Source: JAYFQE01 sp034927345
GTDB lineage: Bacteria > Bacillota > Clostridia > Saccharofermentanales > UBA5734
Length of the DNA: 64,000 nt
Assembly: GCA_034927345.1 (NCBI GenBank)
Contig: JAYFQE010000013.1
Span: 4,025-68,024 of the forward strand
Direction: 5' to 3'
Part shown: positions 52,286 to 60,606 of the stretch, in pieces
Numbering within the stretch: position 1 is the first letter of the stretch
How the letters are laid out: every line of letters starts with the position of its first letter
The notes under the pieces: generated by a model
Databases searched by the model: none
Seen by the model: only the letters and a program-made list of their open reading frames with translations
Told to the model about the DNA's origin: nothing
Program-made: the position numbers and the translations under genes

Positions 52286-52762
52286 ATGTTGGTTAAACCG
52301 CCCCTGGAGAAATTACTGCCGAAAGTAGACAACCGTTATACCCTGGCCATTCTGGTTGCCAAACGAGCACGGCAACTGGTTGATGGCGCACAGCCGCTTA
52401 TGGAAACCGATTCCCCCAACTTTGTAACGATAGCTTGCGAGGAGCTGGCGTCCAACCGCATCAGCTGCGTCAGGGGTATACTGAATCCGTACATCCCTCT
52501 GCGGCCGGAAGTTGAAGCGGCCCGCCTGGCAGCTAAAACGGCTGCAGCTCACGCCAGCATGGCCGACGCTGTCAAGGACGCGCTGGACCATGCCGCCGGA
52601 TTGGGCGGGGATGACCTGGATGAGTCAGATGCCGGCTTGATAGCCGAATCATTGATGAAAAATCCGGAATCGTTGGATGCCGAAGAATCAGCTCCGGATG
52701 CCGGCGCCGGCCAGGACGACCTGATTAATACCGAAAACGCCGGCCGGGAGGACGAAGCCTGA
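52286..52762 (+). CDS. rpoZ: RNA polymerase omega subunit with acidic C-terminal extension
   Basis: This 158-residue protein has a first ~70-residue segment ('MLVKPPLEKLLPKVDNRYTLAILVAKRARQLVDGA...NFVTIACEELASNRISCVRG') that matches omega, including the conserved 'A.RAR.L' helix. The remaining ~80 residues form an Ala/Asp/Glu-rich tail, longer than the usual 65-90-residue omega of Bacillota. Omega aids RNA polymerase assembly. A GGAGG site supports the ATG. The gene overlaps glyS by one base. Confidence 0.92.
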   Translation: MLVKPPLEKLLPKVDNRYTLAILVAKRARQLVDGAQPLMETDSPNFVTIACEELASNRISCVRGILNPYIPLRPEVEAARLAAKTAAAHASMADAVKDALDHAAGLGGDDLDESDAGLIAESLMKNPESLDAEESAPDAGAGQDDLINTENAGREDEA

Positions 52763-54150
52763 TGCAAGTTGAGAAGACCATGGAGAAAATCGTAGCTTTG
52801 GCGAAAAACCGCGGTTTTGTTTACCCGGGTTCGGAGATTTACGGCGGATTGGCGAATTCGTGGGATTACGGCCCTCTGGGCGTTTTATTAAAGAACAATG
52901 TCAAAGCTGCCTGGTGGCAGAAATTCGTTCAGGAAAGCCCTTATAACGTCGGAGTGGATTGCGCCATCCTGATGAACCCGCAAGTATGGGTTGCGTCAGG
53001 CCATGTCGGCGGGTTCAGCGATCCGCTCATCGACTGCCGGCAATGCAAAGCCCGGTATCGCGCCGACAAACTGATTGAAGACCATGACAAAGCGCACGGC
53101 ATCGAACAAAGCGTCGACGGCTGGGACAATCAGCGCCTGATCGGCTATATCCGTGAACAAGGTGTTTCCTGCCCGTCTTGCGGCGGTCATGATTTTACCG
53201 ATGTCCGCAAATTCAATTTGATGTACAAAACCTTTCAGGGCGTAACGGAAGACAGCAAAGCCGAATTGTACCTGCGTCCGGAAACCGCGCAGGGCATTTT
53301 TGTCAATTTCCGCAATGTCCAGCGGACAACGCGAAAGAAGATTCCTTTCGGCATCGGTCAGATCGGCAAATCGTTCCGCAACGAAATCACGCCGGGGAAT
53401 TTTATTTTCCGGATTCGCGAATTTGAACAGATGGAACTGGAGTTTTTCTGTGAACCGGGAACCGATTTGGATTGGTTTGCCTATTGGCGCAATTTTTGTT
53501 ATCAATGGCTGCTCGATCTGGGCTTGAAAGCCGACGAGCTGCGCACCCGCGACCATTCCCCGGAAGAACTGGCTTTTTATTCTAAAGCTACAACCGACTT
53601 TGAATTTCTCTTTCCCTTTGGCTGGGGCGAGCTATGGGGCGTAGCCGACCGGACCGATTATGACTTGAAGCAACACATGGATACTTCCCATGAGGATCTA
53701 TCCTATTTTGATCCGGCGGCCAACAAGAAATATATCCCTTACGTTATTGAGCCTTCTCTGGGCGCCGACCGCGTTACGCTGGCTTTCCTTTGCAGCGCAT
53801 ATGATGAAGAAACGCTGGCTCCGGGCGATGTCAGAACCGTCCTGCGCCTGGCTCCCGCTCTGGCGCCAATCAAGATAGCAGTTCTGCCGCTGTCGGCTAA
53901 ACTGTCGGAAGCCGCCAATCTGCTTTATCAGCGTCTAAGTAAAAAATGGGTGTGTGAATTTGACGATCGTCAATCGATCGGCAAGCGTTATCGCCGTGAA
54001 GATGAGATCGGCACGCCGTATTGCGTGACCTTTGACTTCGATTCACTGGACGATCAGTGCGTGACCATCCGCGAACGTGACAGCATGAATCAGGTTCGCC
54101 TGCCGATAGACCAGCTGGAAACCTATTTTGCCGACAAATTCAATTTTTAG
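52762..54150 (+). CDS. glyS: Glycyl-tRNA synthetase, single-chain class II type
   Basis: This 462-residue protein has 'IVALAKNRGFVYPGSEIYGGLANSWDYGPLGVLLKNNVKAAWW' at the N-terminus, 'LRPETAQGIFVNFRNVQRTTRKKIPFGIGQIGKSFRNEITPGNFIFRIREFEQMELEFFCEPG' (class II motif 2 region), 'PYVIEPSLGADR' (motif 3) and a C-terminal anticodon-binding domain. This is the alpha2 form, not the alpha2beta2 form. The start codon overlaps the rpoZ stop; a second ATG at 52780 is possible. Confidence 0.96.
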   Translation: MQVEKTMEKIVALAKNRGFVYPGSEIYGGLANSWDYGPLGVLLKNNVKAAWWQKFVQESPYNVGVDCAILMNPQVWVASGHVGGFSDPLIDCRQCKARYRADKLIEDHDKAHGIEQSVDGWDNQRLIGYIREQGVSCPSCGGHDFTDVRKFNLMYKTFQGVTEDSKAELYLRPETAQGIFVNFRNVQRTTRKKIPFGIGQIGKSFRNEITPGNFIFRIREFEQMELEFFCEPGTDLDWFAYWRNFCYQWLLDLGLKADELRTRDHSPEELAFYSKATTDFEFLFPFGWGELWGVADRTDYDLKQHMDTSHEDLSYFDPAANKKYIPYVIEPSLGADRVTLAFLCSAYDEETLAPGDVRTVLRLAPALAPIKIAVLPLSAKLSEAANLLYQRLSKKWVCEFDDRQSIGKRYRREDEIGTPYCVTFDFDSLDDQCVTIRERDSMNQVRLPIDQLETYFADKFNF

Positions 54151-54208
54151 TTTTTATCCTGATGATCTGCCCGGTTCAGGGCTGACACGATAAAAGGAGG
54201 ATCTGCAG

Positions 54209-56833
54209 ATGACCAAATATGTCTACATGTTCGCGGAAGGTAATGCTGCCATGCGTAACCTTCTGGGCGGTAAAGGCGCCAATCTGGCCGAAATGACCGG
54301 CTTGGGGCTGCCGGTGCCACGCGGTTTCACCGTAACGACCGAAGCTTGTACCCGCTATTATGAGGACGGCGAGACAATTGCTCCGGACATTGAACAGGAG
54401 ATTTTCTCTACCCTGGCTAAAGCAGAGCAGCTGATCGGGAAAAAATTTGGCGACGCCAAAGATCCCTATCTGGTATCGGTCCGTTCCGGATCACGCGCTT
54501 CGATGCCCGGCATGATGGACACCATTTTGAATCTGGGATTGAATGATCAGGTTGTCGAAGGTTTGGCTGCCCTGACCGGCAATCCGAGATTTGCCTATGA
54601 CAGTTACCGCCGGTTTATCGCCATGTTCGGCGATGTCGTCATGAATGTACCCAAGAGCAGTTTTGAGGCCGAGTTGGACGCCGTCAAACAATCGCATAAG
54701 GTGACCCTGGACACAGATCTGGACGCCGATGCCATGAAAGAAGTCGTCAGACGTTATAAAGCCTTATATGAACGCGAAATGAAGGTCCCGTTTCCGCAGG
54801 ATCCCCGCGTACAGCTGATTGAAGCGGTTAAGGCCGTTTTCCGTTCCTGGAATAACGAACGGGCGATCATCTATCGCCGGATGAACGACATCCCCGGCAA
54901 TTGGGGCACCGCGGTCAACATCCAGGAAATGGTATATGGCAATATGGGCAATACTTCCGGCACAGGCGTTGCCTTTACCCGCAATCCGGCAACCGGCGAG
55001 AACAAGTTGTACGGCGAATTCCTGATGAACGCGCAAGGCGAGGATGTGGTTGCCGGCATTCGGACGCCGCAGACCATCGACCAGCTGCGTGACGTCATGC
55101 CCGATGTATATGAGCAATTCAGCAAAATAGCCAAAACCTTGGAAACCCACTACAAAGACATGCAGGATATGGAATTCACGATCGAGCGCGGCCATCTGTT
55201 CATGCTTCAGACCCGCAACGGTAAACGAACCGCCGCAGCAGCCTTGAAAGTGGCTGTGGACATGGTCGGCGAAGGCATGATCAGCCGCGAAGAAGCCTTG
55301 ATGAAAATCGATCCCAAGCAGCTTGACGCCCTGCTGCATCCAACCTTCCAGCCTGCCGCCCTGAAAGCGGCTAAACCGATCACGCGCGGCCTGCCGGCTT
55401 CTCCGGGCGCTGCCAGCGGCCGTGTTTATTTCGACGCTGAAAAAGCAACCACAGCCAGTGATCTCGGCGAGAAAGTCATTTTGGTCCGCCTGGAAACTTC
55501 GCCGGAAGATATTCAAGGCATGAATGTTTCGGAAGGCATCCTGACCGGACGCGGCGGCATGACTTCGCACGCGGCGGTTGTCGCGCGCGGCATGGGCAAA
55601 TGCTGCGTTTCCGGCTGCTCTGATTTGTTGATCAGCGAAGCCGACAGGTATTTCAAAACACGTGACGGCAAGCAATATAATGAAGGAGATTGGCTGTCGC
55701 TGGACGGCACGACCGGCCAGGTATACAGCGGCGCCATTCCGACAGTCGACGCCCGTTTGTCCGGTGACTTTGCAACCATTATGCAATGGGCCGACGACGC
55801 TCGCAAACTGAAGATCCGCACAAATGCCGACACGGTCCGCGACGCCGCGAAAGCGGTTGAGCTGGGCGCCGAAGGCATCGGTCTTTGCCGCACCGAGCAC
55901 ATGTTCTTTGAAACCGACCGGATCTTTGCTTTCCGCCAGATGATCGTCGCTAAAGATGAAACCAGCCGTCGGACTGCGCTGGCGAAAATTCTGCCGATCC
56001 AGCGGGAAGATTTCATCGGCTTGTTTAAGGTTATGAAAGGGCTGCCGGTAACCATCCGGCTGCTGGATCCGCCTCTGCATGAATTCCTGCCGCAAGAAGA
56101 AGGCGAAATCATGGAGCTGGCCAAAGCCCTGGGCATGACTGCCGATGATCTGAAGCAAGTGATCAACAGCCTGCACGAGATGAATCCGATGATGGGACAT
56201 CGTGGCTGCCGTTTGGCGGTTACCTATCCGGAAATCGCCGAAATGCAAACCCAGGCGATCATCGAAGCTGCCATCGAAGTGAATGCCAACGGCATGAATG
56301 TTGTTCCCGAAATTATGGTGCCGCTGGTCTGCGACATAGCCGAATTGAAATTTGTCAAATCGATTATCGTCCGTACCGCTGACCGGATCATTGCCAAGGC
56401 CGGCGTTCAATTGCCGTATAAAGTCGGTACAATGATCGAAATCCCGCGCGCTGCCCTGACTGCCGATGAGATTGCCCGGGAGGCGGATTTCTTCAGCTTT
56501 GGCACCAATGACCTGACTCAGATGACATATGGATTGTCGCGTGATGACGCCGGTAAAATTCTGGACGCTTACTATCGGACCAAGATCTTTGAAAGCGATC
56601 CGACAGCCAGACTGGATCTCATCGGCGTGGGCAAACTGATGCGTATCGCCAGTGAAAGCGGCCGTCAGACCCGGCCCGATATCAAGCTGGGCATTTGCGG
56701 CGAGCATGGCGGAGATCCGTCCTCGATCGCCTTCTGCCATTCTCTGGGCTTCAACTATGTGTCCTGCTCGCCATTCCGGGTGCCGATTGCCCGCCTGGCC
56801 GCCGCACAGGCTGCTATTGCCGACAAAAAGTAA
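54209..56833 (+). CDS. ppdK: Pyruvate, phosphate dikinase
   Basis: The protein has 874 residues. An N-terminal ATP-grasp domain ('NLLGGKGANLAEMTGLGLPVPRGFTVTTEAC') is followed by the phosphohistidine domain 'GILTGRGGMTSHAAVVARGMGKCCVSG' with His454. The C-terminal PEP/pyruvate barrel has 'GAEGIGLCRTEHMF' and 'LGICGEHGGDP' with Cys830 as the general acid. It interconverts ATP, Pi and pyruvate with AMP, PPi and PEP. With the PPi-dependent phosphofructokinase (30320) it fits a PPi-linked glycolysis. AAGGAGG precedes the ATG. Its end faces cas7c, with a shared terminator. Confidence 0.98.
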   Translation: MTKYVYMFAEGNAAMRNLLGGKGANLAEMTGLGLPVPRGFTVTTEACTRYYEDGETIAPDIEQEIFSTLAKAEQLIGKKFGDAKDPYLVSVRSGSRASMPGMMDTILNLGLNDQVVEGLAALTGNPRFAYDSYRRFIAMFGDVVMNVPKSSFEAELDAVKQSHKVTLDTDLDADAMKEVVRRYKALYEREMKVPFPQDPRVQLIEAVKAVFRSWNNERAIIYRRMNDIPGNWGTAVNIQEMVYGNMGNTSGTGVAFTRNPATGENKLYGEFLMNAQGEDVVAGIRTPQTIDQLRDVMPDVYEQFSKIAKTLETHYKDMQDMEFTIERGHLFMLQTRNGKRTAAAALKVAVDMVGEGMISREEALMKIDPKQLDALLHPTFQPAALKAAKPITRGLPASPGAASGRVYFDAEKATTASDLGEKVILVRLETSPEDIQGMNVSEGILTGRGGMTSHAAVVARGMGKCCVSGCSDLLISEADRYFKTRDGKQYNEGDWLSLDGTTGQVYSGAIPTVDARLSGDFATIMQWADDARKLKIRTNADTVRDAAKAVELGAEGIGLCRTEHMFFETDRIFAFRQMIVAKDETSRRTALAKILPIQREDFIGLFKVMKGLPVTIRLLDPPLHEFLPQEEGEIMELAKALGMTADDLKQVINSLHEMNPMMGHRGCRLAVTYPEIAEMQTQAIIEAAIEVNANGMNVVPEIMVPLVCDIAELKFVKSIIVRTADRIIAKAGVQLPYKVGTMIEIPRAALTADEIAREADFFSFGTNDLTQMTYGLSRDDAGKILDAYYRTKIFESDPTARLDLIGVGKLMRIASESGRQTRPDIKLGICGEHGGDPSSIAFCHSLGFNYVSCSPFRVPIARLAAAQAAIADKK

Positions 56834-56851
56834 ACGATAGCTGTCCCTGTA

Positions 56852-56897
56852 AAAAGACCCGCCGCATCAAGTATGATACTTGTGTGACGGGTCTTTT
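56852..56897. terminator. Bidirectional terminator between ppdK and cas7c
   Basis: AAAAGACCCG (56852-56861) and CGGGTCTTTT (56888-56897) form a 10-bp stem with A- and T-runs on both sides, and an inner CAAGTATGATACTTG hairpin. It can stop both ppdK (+) and the cas operon (-). Confidence 0.85.
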
Positions 56898-56908
56898 ATT
56901 CTTCGTAA

Positions 56909-57829
56909 TTAAACCAAATTAATGACTTCAGGGATACAAGCGGTCTGTGGAATCGGGATTTCATAATCTGTAAAAGAACGGGGTTCTTCAACTTTAGTGG
57001 TAATCTGCAGAGAACGCTGAATCGTTGCAGACGTTTCTTTCGGTGTCTTTTCATCGTGTTTCCACCAGTAAACGCAACAAACCTCGCAAGTACCGTCAGG
57101 ACGTGCAGAAGATGCGTCATTTTCAAATAATGTACACAAGGAAATTTTAATTTTCTCTGCATCCTCATCTGTGAATCCGGTTTTTTCAGCAAGTTGGCAG
57201 TTTATGCTGCCGCGAATCACATACAAGCCAAAATTCACATAATGCTTCGTGCCCATTGTATCAGAAGCCTTTCCACTTTTTCCGGCTTCTGCATTTACGC
57301 TTTTTGTGATTTGCATATCAACAATCTCAATGGGATCAACACTGACTGCTTGTTGGATGGATACCGGCCCACGTACACCGACGGATAGTTGACTACCATT
57401 TTCATCTTCCTGCCCGATTGCTTTTTTTGTGTCTTTTTTAAAAGCAAACACTTGACCGAAGGATCTCACGTCAATCCATTTTTCACAGGCAATTTTTGCA
57501 AACACTTCAGCATCTGCATCCTTGCCCTTTTTAATTTCCGCAGCTAACTGCGAATCACCGGCTGCACGTTCTTTGAGACTATGGTAGTTTTCCTTCAGAG
57601 AAGGATCAAACTTCATGTCATTTTCCATTCCGTCTGTTTGGACAAAGATATAATTACCCATTTCCTGAAGACGATTTCGAATTTTTCGTTTGATTGCTAC
57701 ATCAGAGAAAATACCATAACCATTGTAATCCTCACGAGGGCGGTTCCCATTGAGCGGGTCTCCGTTGATGTTCGCACGTGTTACCGATACGATTGCTGCG
57801 AAATCAATTTTGTTTTGCAGAATAGCCAT
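56909..57829 (-). CDS. cas7c: Type I-C Cascade backbone protein Cas7c (Csd2)
   Basis: This ~306-residue protein reads 'IDFAAIVSVTRANINGDPLNGNRPREDYNGYGIFSDVAIKRKIRNRL' at the N-terminus, the Csd2/Csh2 signature. 'DVRSFGQVFAF' and 'SVGVRGPVSIQQAVSVDPIEIVDMQIT' follow. It polymerises along the crRNA to form the interference complex. GGAGG upstream supports ATG 57829; the start is 1 bp from the cas8c stop. It is the last gene of the cas operon; cas4, cas1 and cas2, which usually follow, are absent here. Base composition is AT-richer than the housekeeping genes next to it. Confidence 0.95.
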   Translation of the reverse strand: MAILQNKIDFAAIVSVTRANINGDPLNGNRPREDYNGYGIFSDVAIKRKIRNRLQEMGNYIFVQTDGMENDMKFDPSLKENYHSLKERAAGDSQLAAEIKKGKDADAEVFAKIACEKWIDVRSFGQVFAFKKDTKKAIGQEDENGSQLSVGVRGPVSIQQAVSVDPIEIVDMQITKSVNAEAGKSGKASDTMGTKHYVNFGLYVIRGSINCQLAEKTGFTDEDAEKIKISLCTLFENDASSARPDGTCEVCCVYWWKHDEKTPKETSATIQRSLQITTKVEEPRSFTDYEIPIPQTACIPEVINLV

Positions 57830-57830
57830 T

Positions 57831-58241
57831 TTAATTTTCCTCCATCTCTGTATTGACAAATTTTTCATCAGTCTTGTCTGTCCCATCTTTTTTTTGATAC
57901 TTCAGAGCCGCTCGCTGGCAGTCATAACCGAGAAGAAATCTTCCATCAAGTGCCTTCTTTTCATAAAAAGCACCTTCCTTGAACATATCAGATATTTCAC
58001 TGTATAGATTTTTATAATACTCTCGGTTGCTTGGTTTTAGCTGTTTAAGGTATATTTGTGTATTCCTGCGAATGAGCTCCCATGTGCGAAACGGCGTACG
58101 AGAAAACTGCTGCATATACCGTTCTGCATTCGTAATGCGTGTTTCGTCACGTTCAAACGTGCTTCGCTCAATCTTTTCGGCAACTGCCAGCAAGCGTCCA
58201 AAGAGATAACTTCGATCTGTGCATTTTTCATCAAGCTTCAT
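57831..58241 (-). CDS. cas11c: Putative Cas11c small subunit from an internal start in cas8c
   Basis: In the cas8c frame, Met538 (ATG at 58241-58239) has AAGAGGAG at 58260-58253, 11 nt upstream, which is a good internal ribosome binding site. Translation from it gives a 136-residue protein that equals the C-terminus of Cas8c. Type I-C systems are known to make the small subunit Cas11c this way, with a protein of about this size, which binds along the Cas7 backbone. The assignment rests on position, frame and ribosome site; the 11-nt spacing is a little long. Confidence 0.6.
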   Translation of the reverse strand: MKLDEKCTDRSYLFGRLLAVAEKIERSTFERDETRITNAERYMQQFSRTPFRTWELIRRNTQIYLKQLKPSNREYYKNLYSEISDMFKEGAFYEKKALDGRFLLGYDCQRAALKYQKKDGTDKTDEKFVNTEMEEN

Positions 58242-59852
58242 ATCAAAAACCACTCCTCTTTCCCAATAGTATCGTTTTACCAGAGAACAAGTAATATGAA
58301 GAACTCTGAGGTAGTTGAACTCTTTTTCATAAGCTACTGGATTGGATGCTTTTTTTACTGCGTTGTAAACAATATCAAGTGGAATTGCCTTTCCGTCAAT
58401 AATACAGGGACGTAGACGATCGAATATGGAAATAAGCGCAGGACATTTGCCGTCACTGTTAGAACGTAAAGTAAGCTGTTTATTCTGTTCCGTGCCATAA
58501 ACTACTTTTGCTACTTCACTTATAGCCGCCATGCCCTCGTATTGGCAGAAGTGCTTATCCATGAAATACTCATGACGCCAACAACAGCTTTCCTGCCAAG
58601 CTCGAATGTTGTCAAGATAGCGAGAGGTTGCCAGTTCTTTATAATAGGTTAGGGCGAGACGACCAGGAGTTGCGCTGTCAAGCGCCATGACTATCATAGA
58701 TGATAAATTACTCAGTTTCATTGAATATCCATCCAACGCCATATTTAATTCTTTGGCAGATATATAGTTGGTATCATTTTTCTGTATATCTTTCTCGTCA
58801 AATAGCACATCGTCGTCGATATCTGTCTCTTCATTTTCACTTGCAATCCTTCCGATTATCGTTGCAGCACTATCGTAAAAGCGCGGCATATCTTTTAGGC
58901 TGCTTTCCCATGTCACAATACACAAGCCATCACGTACATATCCCTGCCTGCGAATAATCCACTTCAATGCATTGTGTATTTTTTGTGAGGTTTCATAGCC
59001 GATTGACATCGCTTCGTTGAAACCGTTTTCTTTGTCTTTCGTTTTGAAACGACCGCGGTAAGTAAAATTTTCATTATCGTTTGAAGAAATCAAGCTGGCC
59101 TTTGTATCCCATTCACCACGGATTTTAACAGGATTTGTCTTTGCAGTTAAAACTGCATCACCAGTCAGAAAGCATATATCTATTTGTTTTGTAGTTGATA
59201 AATAATAAGAAATAAAGCTACGCTGTACGTCTTTGTCCAACCATACAGAGGAATCATTCTGCTGCGTATCACCTGTATAAACCCGAAACCGCACAAAGGC
59301 TTTATCAATGCTCACCCCTTGAAATTTCTTTCTATCAGATATTATCCCTGCATCATCTGTAGTCAGTACTTTGCTTTTTATTAAATCGTCAACGGTGCTT
59401 TCCTTTGAAACATACTTGAGAATAGCGATGACTTTAGGATGTGCATATACCGAGGAACACCAATTAGACAATCCTTCCAGATATGATGGATAGCTTTTTT
59501 CAATATCATCTAATTTCCGCTTTTTCTTCTTTTCCGTCTCTCCATCGCAATACATGGTTACTTTATCCGAAAAATCTCCTGCAATATATGATAGGCTGTC
59601 GCATAAGGGCAGTGCTTTTACGCCGCTGGTTCTGCGATCAGGGTATGGTACGATTGTTTCTGATTCTGTTTTATTTAGCGAACGAGCATTAATAAAATTT
59701 CCTTCTCCGTCAATGGTGATCTCAATTTGTGCTTTCATCGTGTCGTATCCCAAAGGAATTAATGTCAGTGACTTTCCATTCCACGTTTCAATCTCACCGG
59801 CACGCCATGCGTTTGCATCAAACAAAGTACACAGGGAGGATGCCCAGCTCAT
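57831..59852 (-). CDS. cas8c: Type I-C Cascade large subunit Cas8c (Csd1)
   Basis: The protein has 673 residues. 'GKSLTLIPLGYDTMKAQIEITIDGEGNFINARSLNKTESETIVPYPDRRTSGVKALPLCDSLSYIAGDF' matches the Csd1 N-terminus, and 'FVRFRVYTGDTQQNDSSVWLDKDVQRSFISYYL' follows. It recognises the PAM and recruits Cas3. The start codon overlaps the cas5c stop (ATGA). The 3' part contains an internal start for a small subunit, listed separately. Confidence 0.94.
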   Translation of the reverse strand: MSWASSLCTLFDANAWRAGEIETWNGKSLTLIPLGYDTMKAQIEITIDGEGNFINARSLNKTESETIVPYPDRRTSGVKALPLCDSLSYIAGDFSDKVTMYCDGETEKKKKRKLDDIEKSYPSYLEGLSNWCSSVYAHPKVIAILKYVSKESTVDDLIKSKVLTTDDAGIISDRKKFQGVSIDKAFVRFRVYTGDTQQNDSSVWLDKDVQRSFISYYLSTTKQIDICFLTGDAVLTAKTNPVKIRGEWDTKASLISSNDNENFTYRGRFKTKDKENGFNEAMSIGYETSQKIHNALKWIIRRQGYVRDGLCIVTWESSLKDMPRFYDSAATIIGRIASENEETDIDDDVLFDEKDIQKNDTNYISAKELNMALDGYSMKLSNLSSMIVMALDSATPGRLALTYYKELATSRYLDNIRAWQESCCWRHEYFMDKHFCQYEGMAAISEVAKVVYGTEQNKQLTLRSNSDGKCPALISIFDRLRPCIIDGKAIPLDIVYNAVKKASNPVAYEKEFNYLRVLHITCSLVKRYYWERGVVFDMKLDEKCTDRSYLFGRLLAVAEKIERSTFERDETRITNAERYMQQFSRTPFRTWELIRRNTQIYLKQLKPSNREYYKNLYSEISDMFKEGAFYEKKALDGRFLLGYDCQRAALKYQKKDGTDKTDEKFVNTEMEEN

Positions 59853-60592
59853 AATCCAACCTCCTCATCCGTAAACTCTTTTAGCCCCATAAAATTATCG
59901 CATTCTTCACCAAATGGTTTGATAGCCATTTGGTGAAGAATTCTTCTGTCCTTGTCCGGTATCGATTCCGGTTCAGGAAATTCAATTATTCCTTTTCGCA
60001 TAACTACTTGATGAAAACGCAGGCTTATATGCCCCTTTTCTGCTTCCCGAACCGCCTCGTCAGCATAGGTAAATCCGTGAAACATATAACCGAGTGCTAA
60101 TTCGTCGATATTATCATATACGCCTGTTCCTTCATTAAAAATGCATGGAGATACGTCGCCATGACACTCTCGGGTACCTATGAAAATATCACGTCTGCCG
60201 CCTCGATTAATCATCCTGCGGGCAATATTGTGATGTTTGTTTTCGTTGCGGTCGGCAGCAAGCTCTGGTCGATTCTCATTCCAAACGAAGTGCGCACGAA
60301 CCTGATATCGTACATTCTTCAGATAAGTGTAAATAGAAAGATCATTTCCACCGTTGTAATTTTTCGTCCTGATGCCTTCTGACGCTGTCTCGATAGCGTT
60401 CATTACCCGAACGGAATCAATAATCCAAATAATTGTCGGTTTAAAGTACACGGACATAAGGATACCTTTTAAAGCCTCATAAGTCGGTACATAGTAACTG
60501 GTTTTTTCTCCGCCAACTCGTGTAACCGGGTCGGAGAACAGAGCTCGATCACCGCTTACTTCAAATTCAACGGTATTTCTTTTTTTCTCCAT
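59849..60592 (-). CDS. cas5c: Type I-C crRNA-processing endoribonuclease Cas5c
   Basis: This 247-residue protein has 'FEVSGDRALFSDPVTRVGGEKTSYYVPTYEALKGILMSVYFKPTIIW', the Cas5d/Cas5c N-terminal RAMP domain. In type I-C this protein replaces Cas6 and cuts the repeat. Tyr49, Lys119 and His120 ('NENKHHNIARR') correspond to the catalytic triad described for the Bacillus halodurans enzyme. It lies 14 bp after cas3 and overlaps cas8c by 4 bp. Confidence 0.94.
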   Translation of the reverse strand: MEKKRNTVEFEVSGDRALFSDPVTRVGGEKTSYYVPTYEALKGILMSVYFKPTIIWIIDSVRVMNAIETASEGIRTKNYNGGNDLSIYTYLKNVRYQVRAHFVWNENRPELAADRNENKHHNIARRMINRGGRRDIFIGTRECHGDVSPCIFNEGTGVYDNIDELALGYMFHGFTYADEAVREAEKGHISLRFHQVVMRKGIIEFPEPESIPDKDRRILHQMAIKPFGEECDNFMGLKEFTDEEVGL

Positions 60593-60606
60593 GGGTTGTC
60601 CGCCTC

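Noticed and set aside
54764..56740. A 658-codon open frame on the minus strand inside ppdK
   Set aside because: It is the antisense of a highly conserved enzyme gene with strong codon bias; no ribosome site and no recognisable domain.
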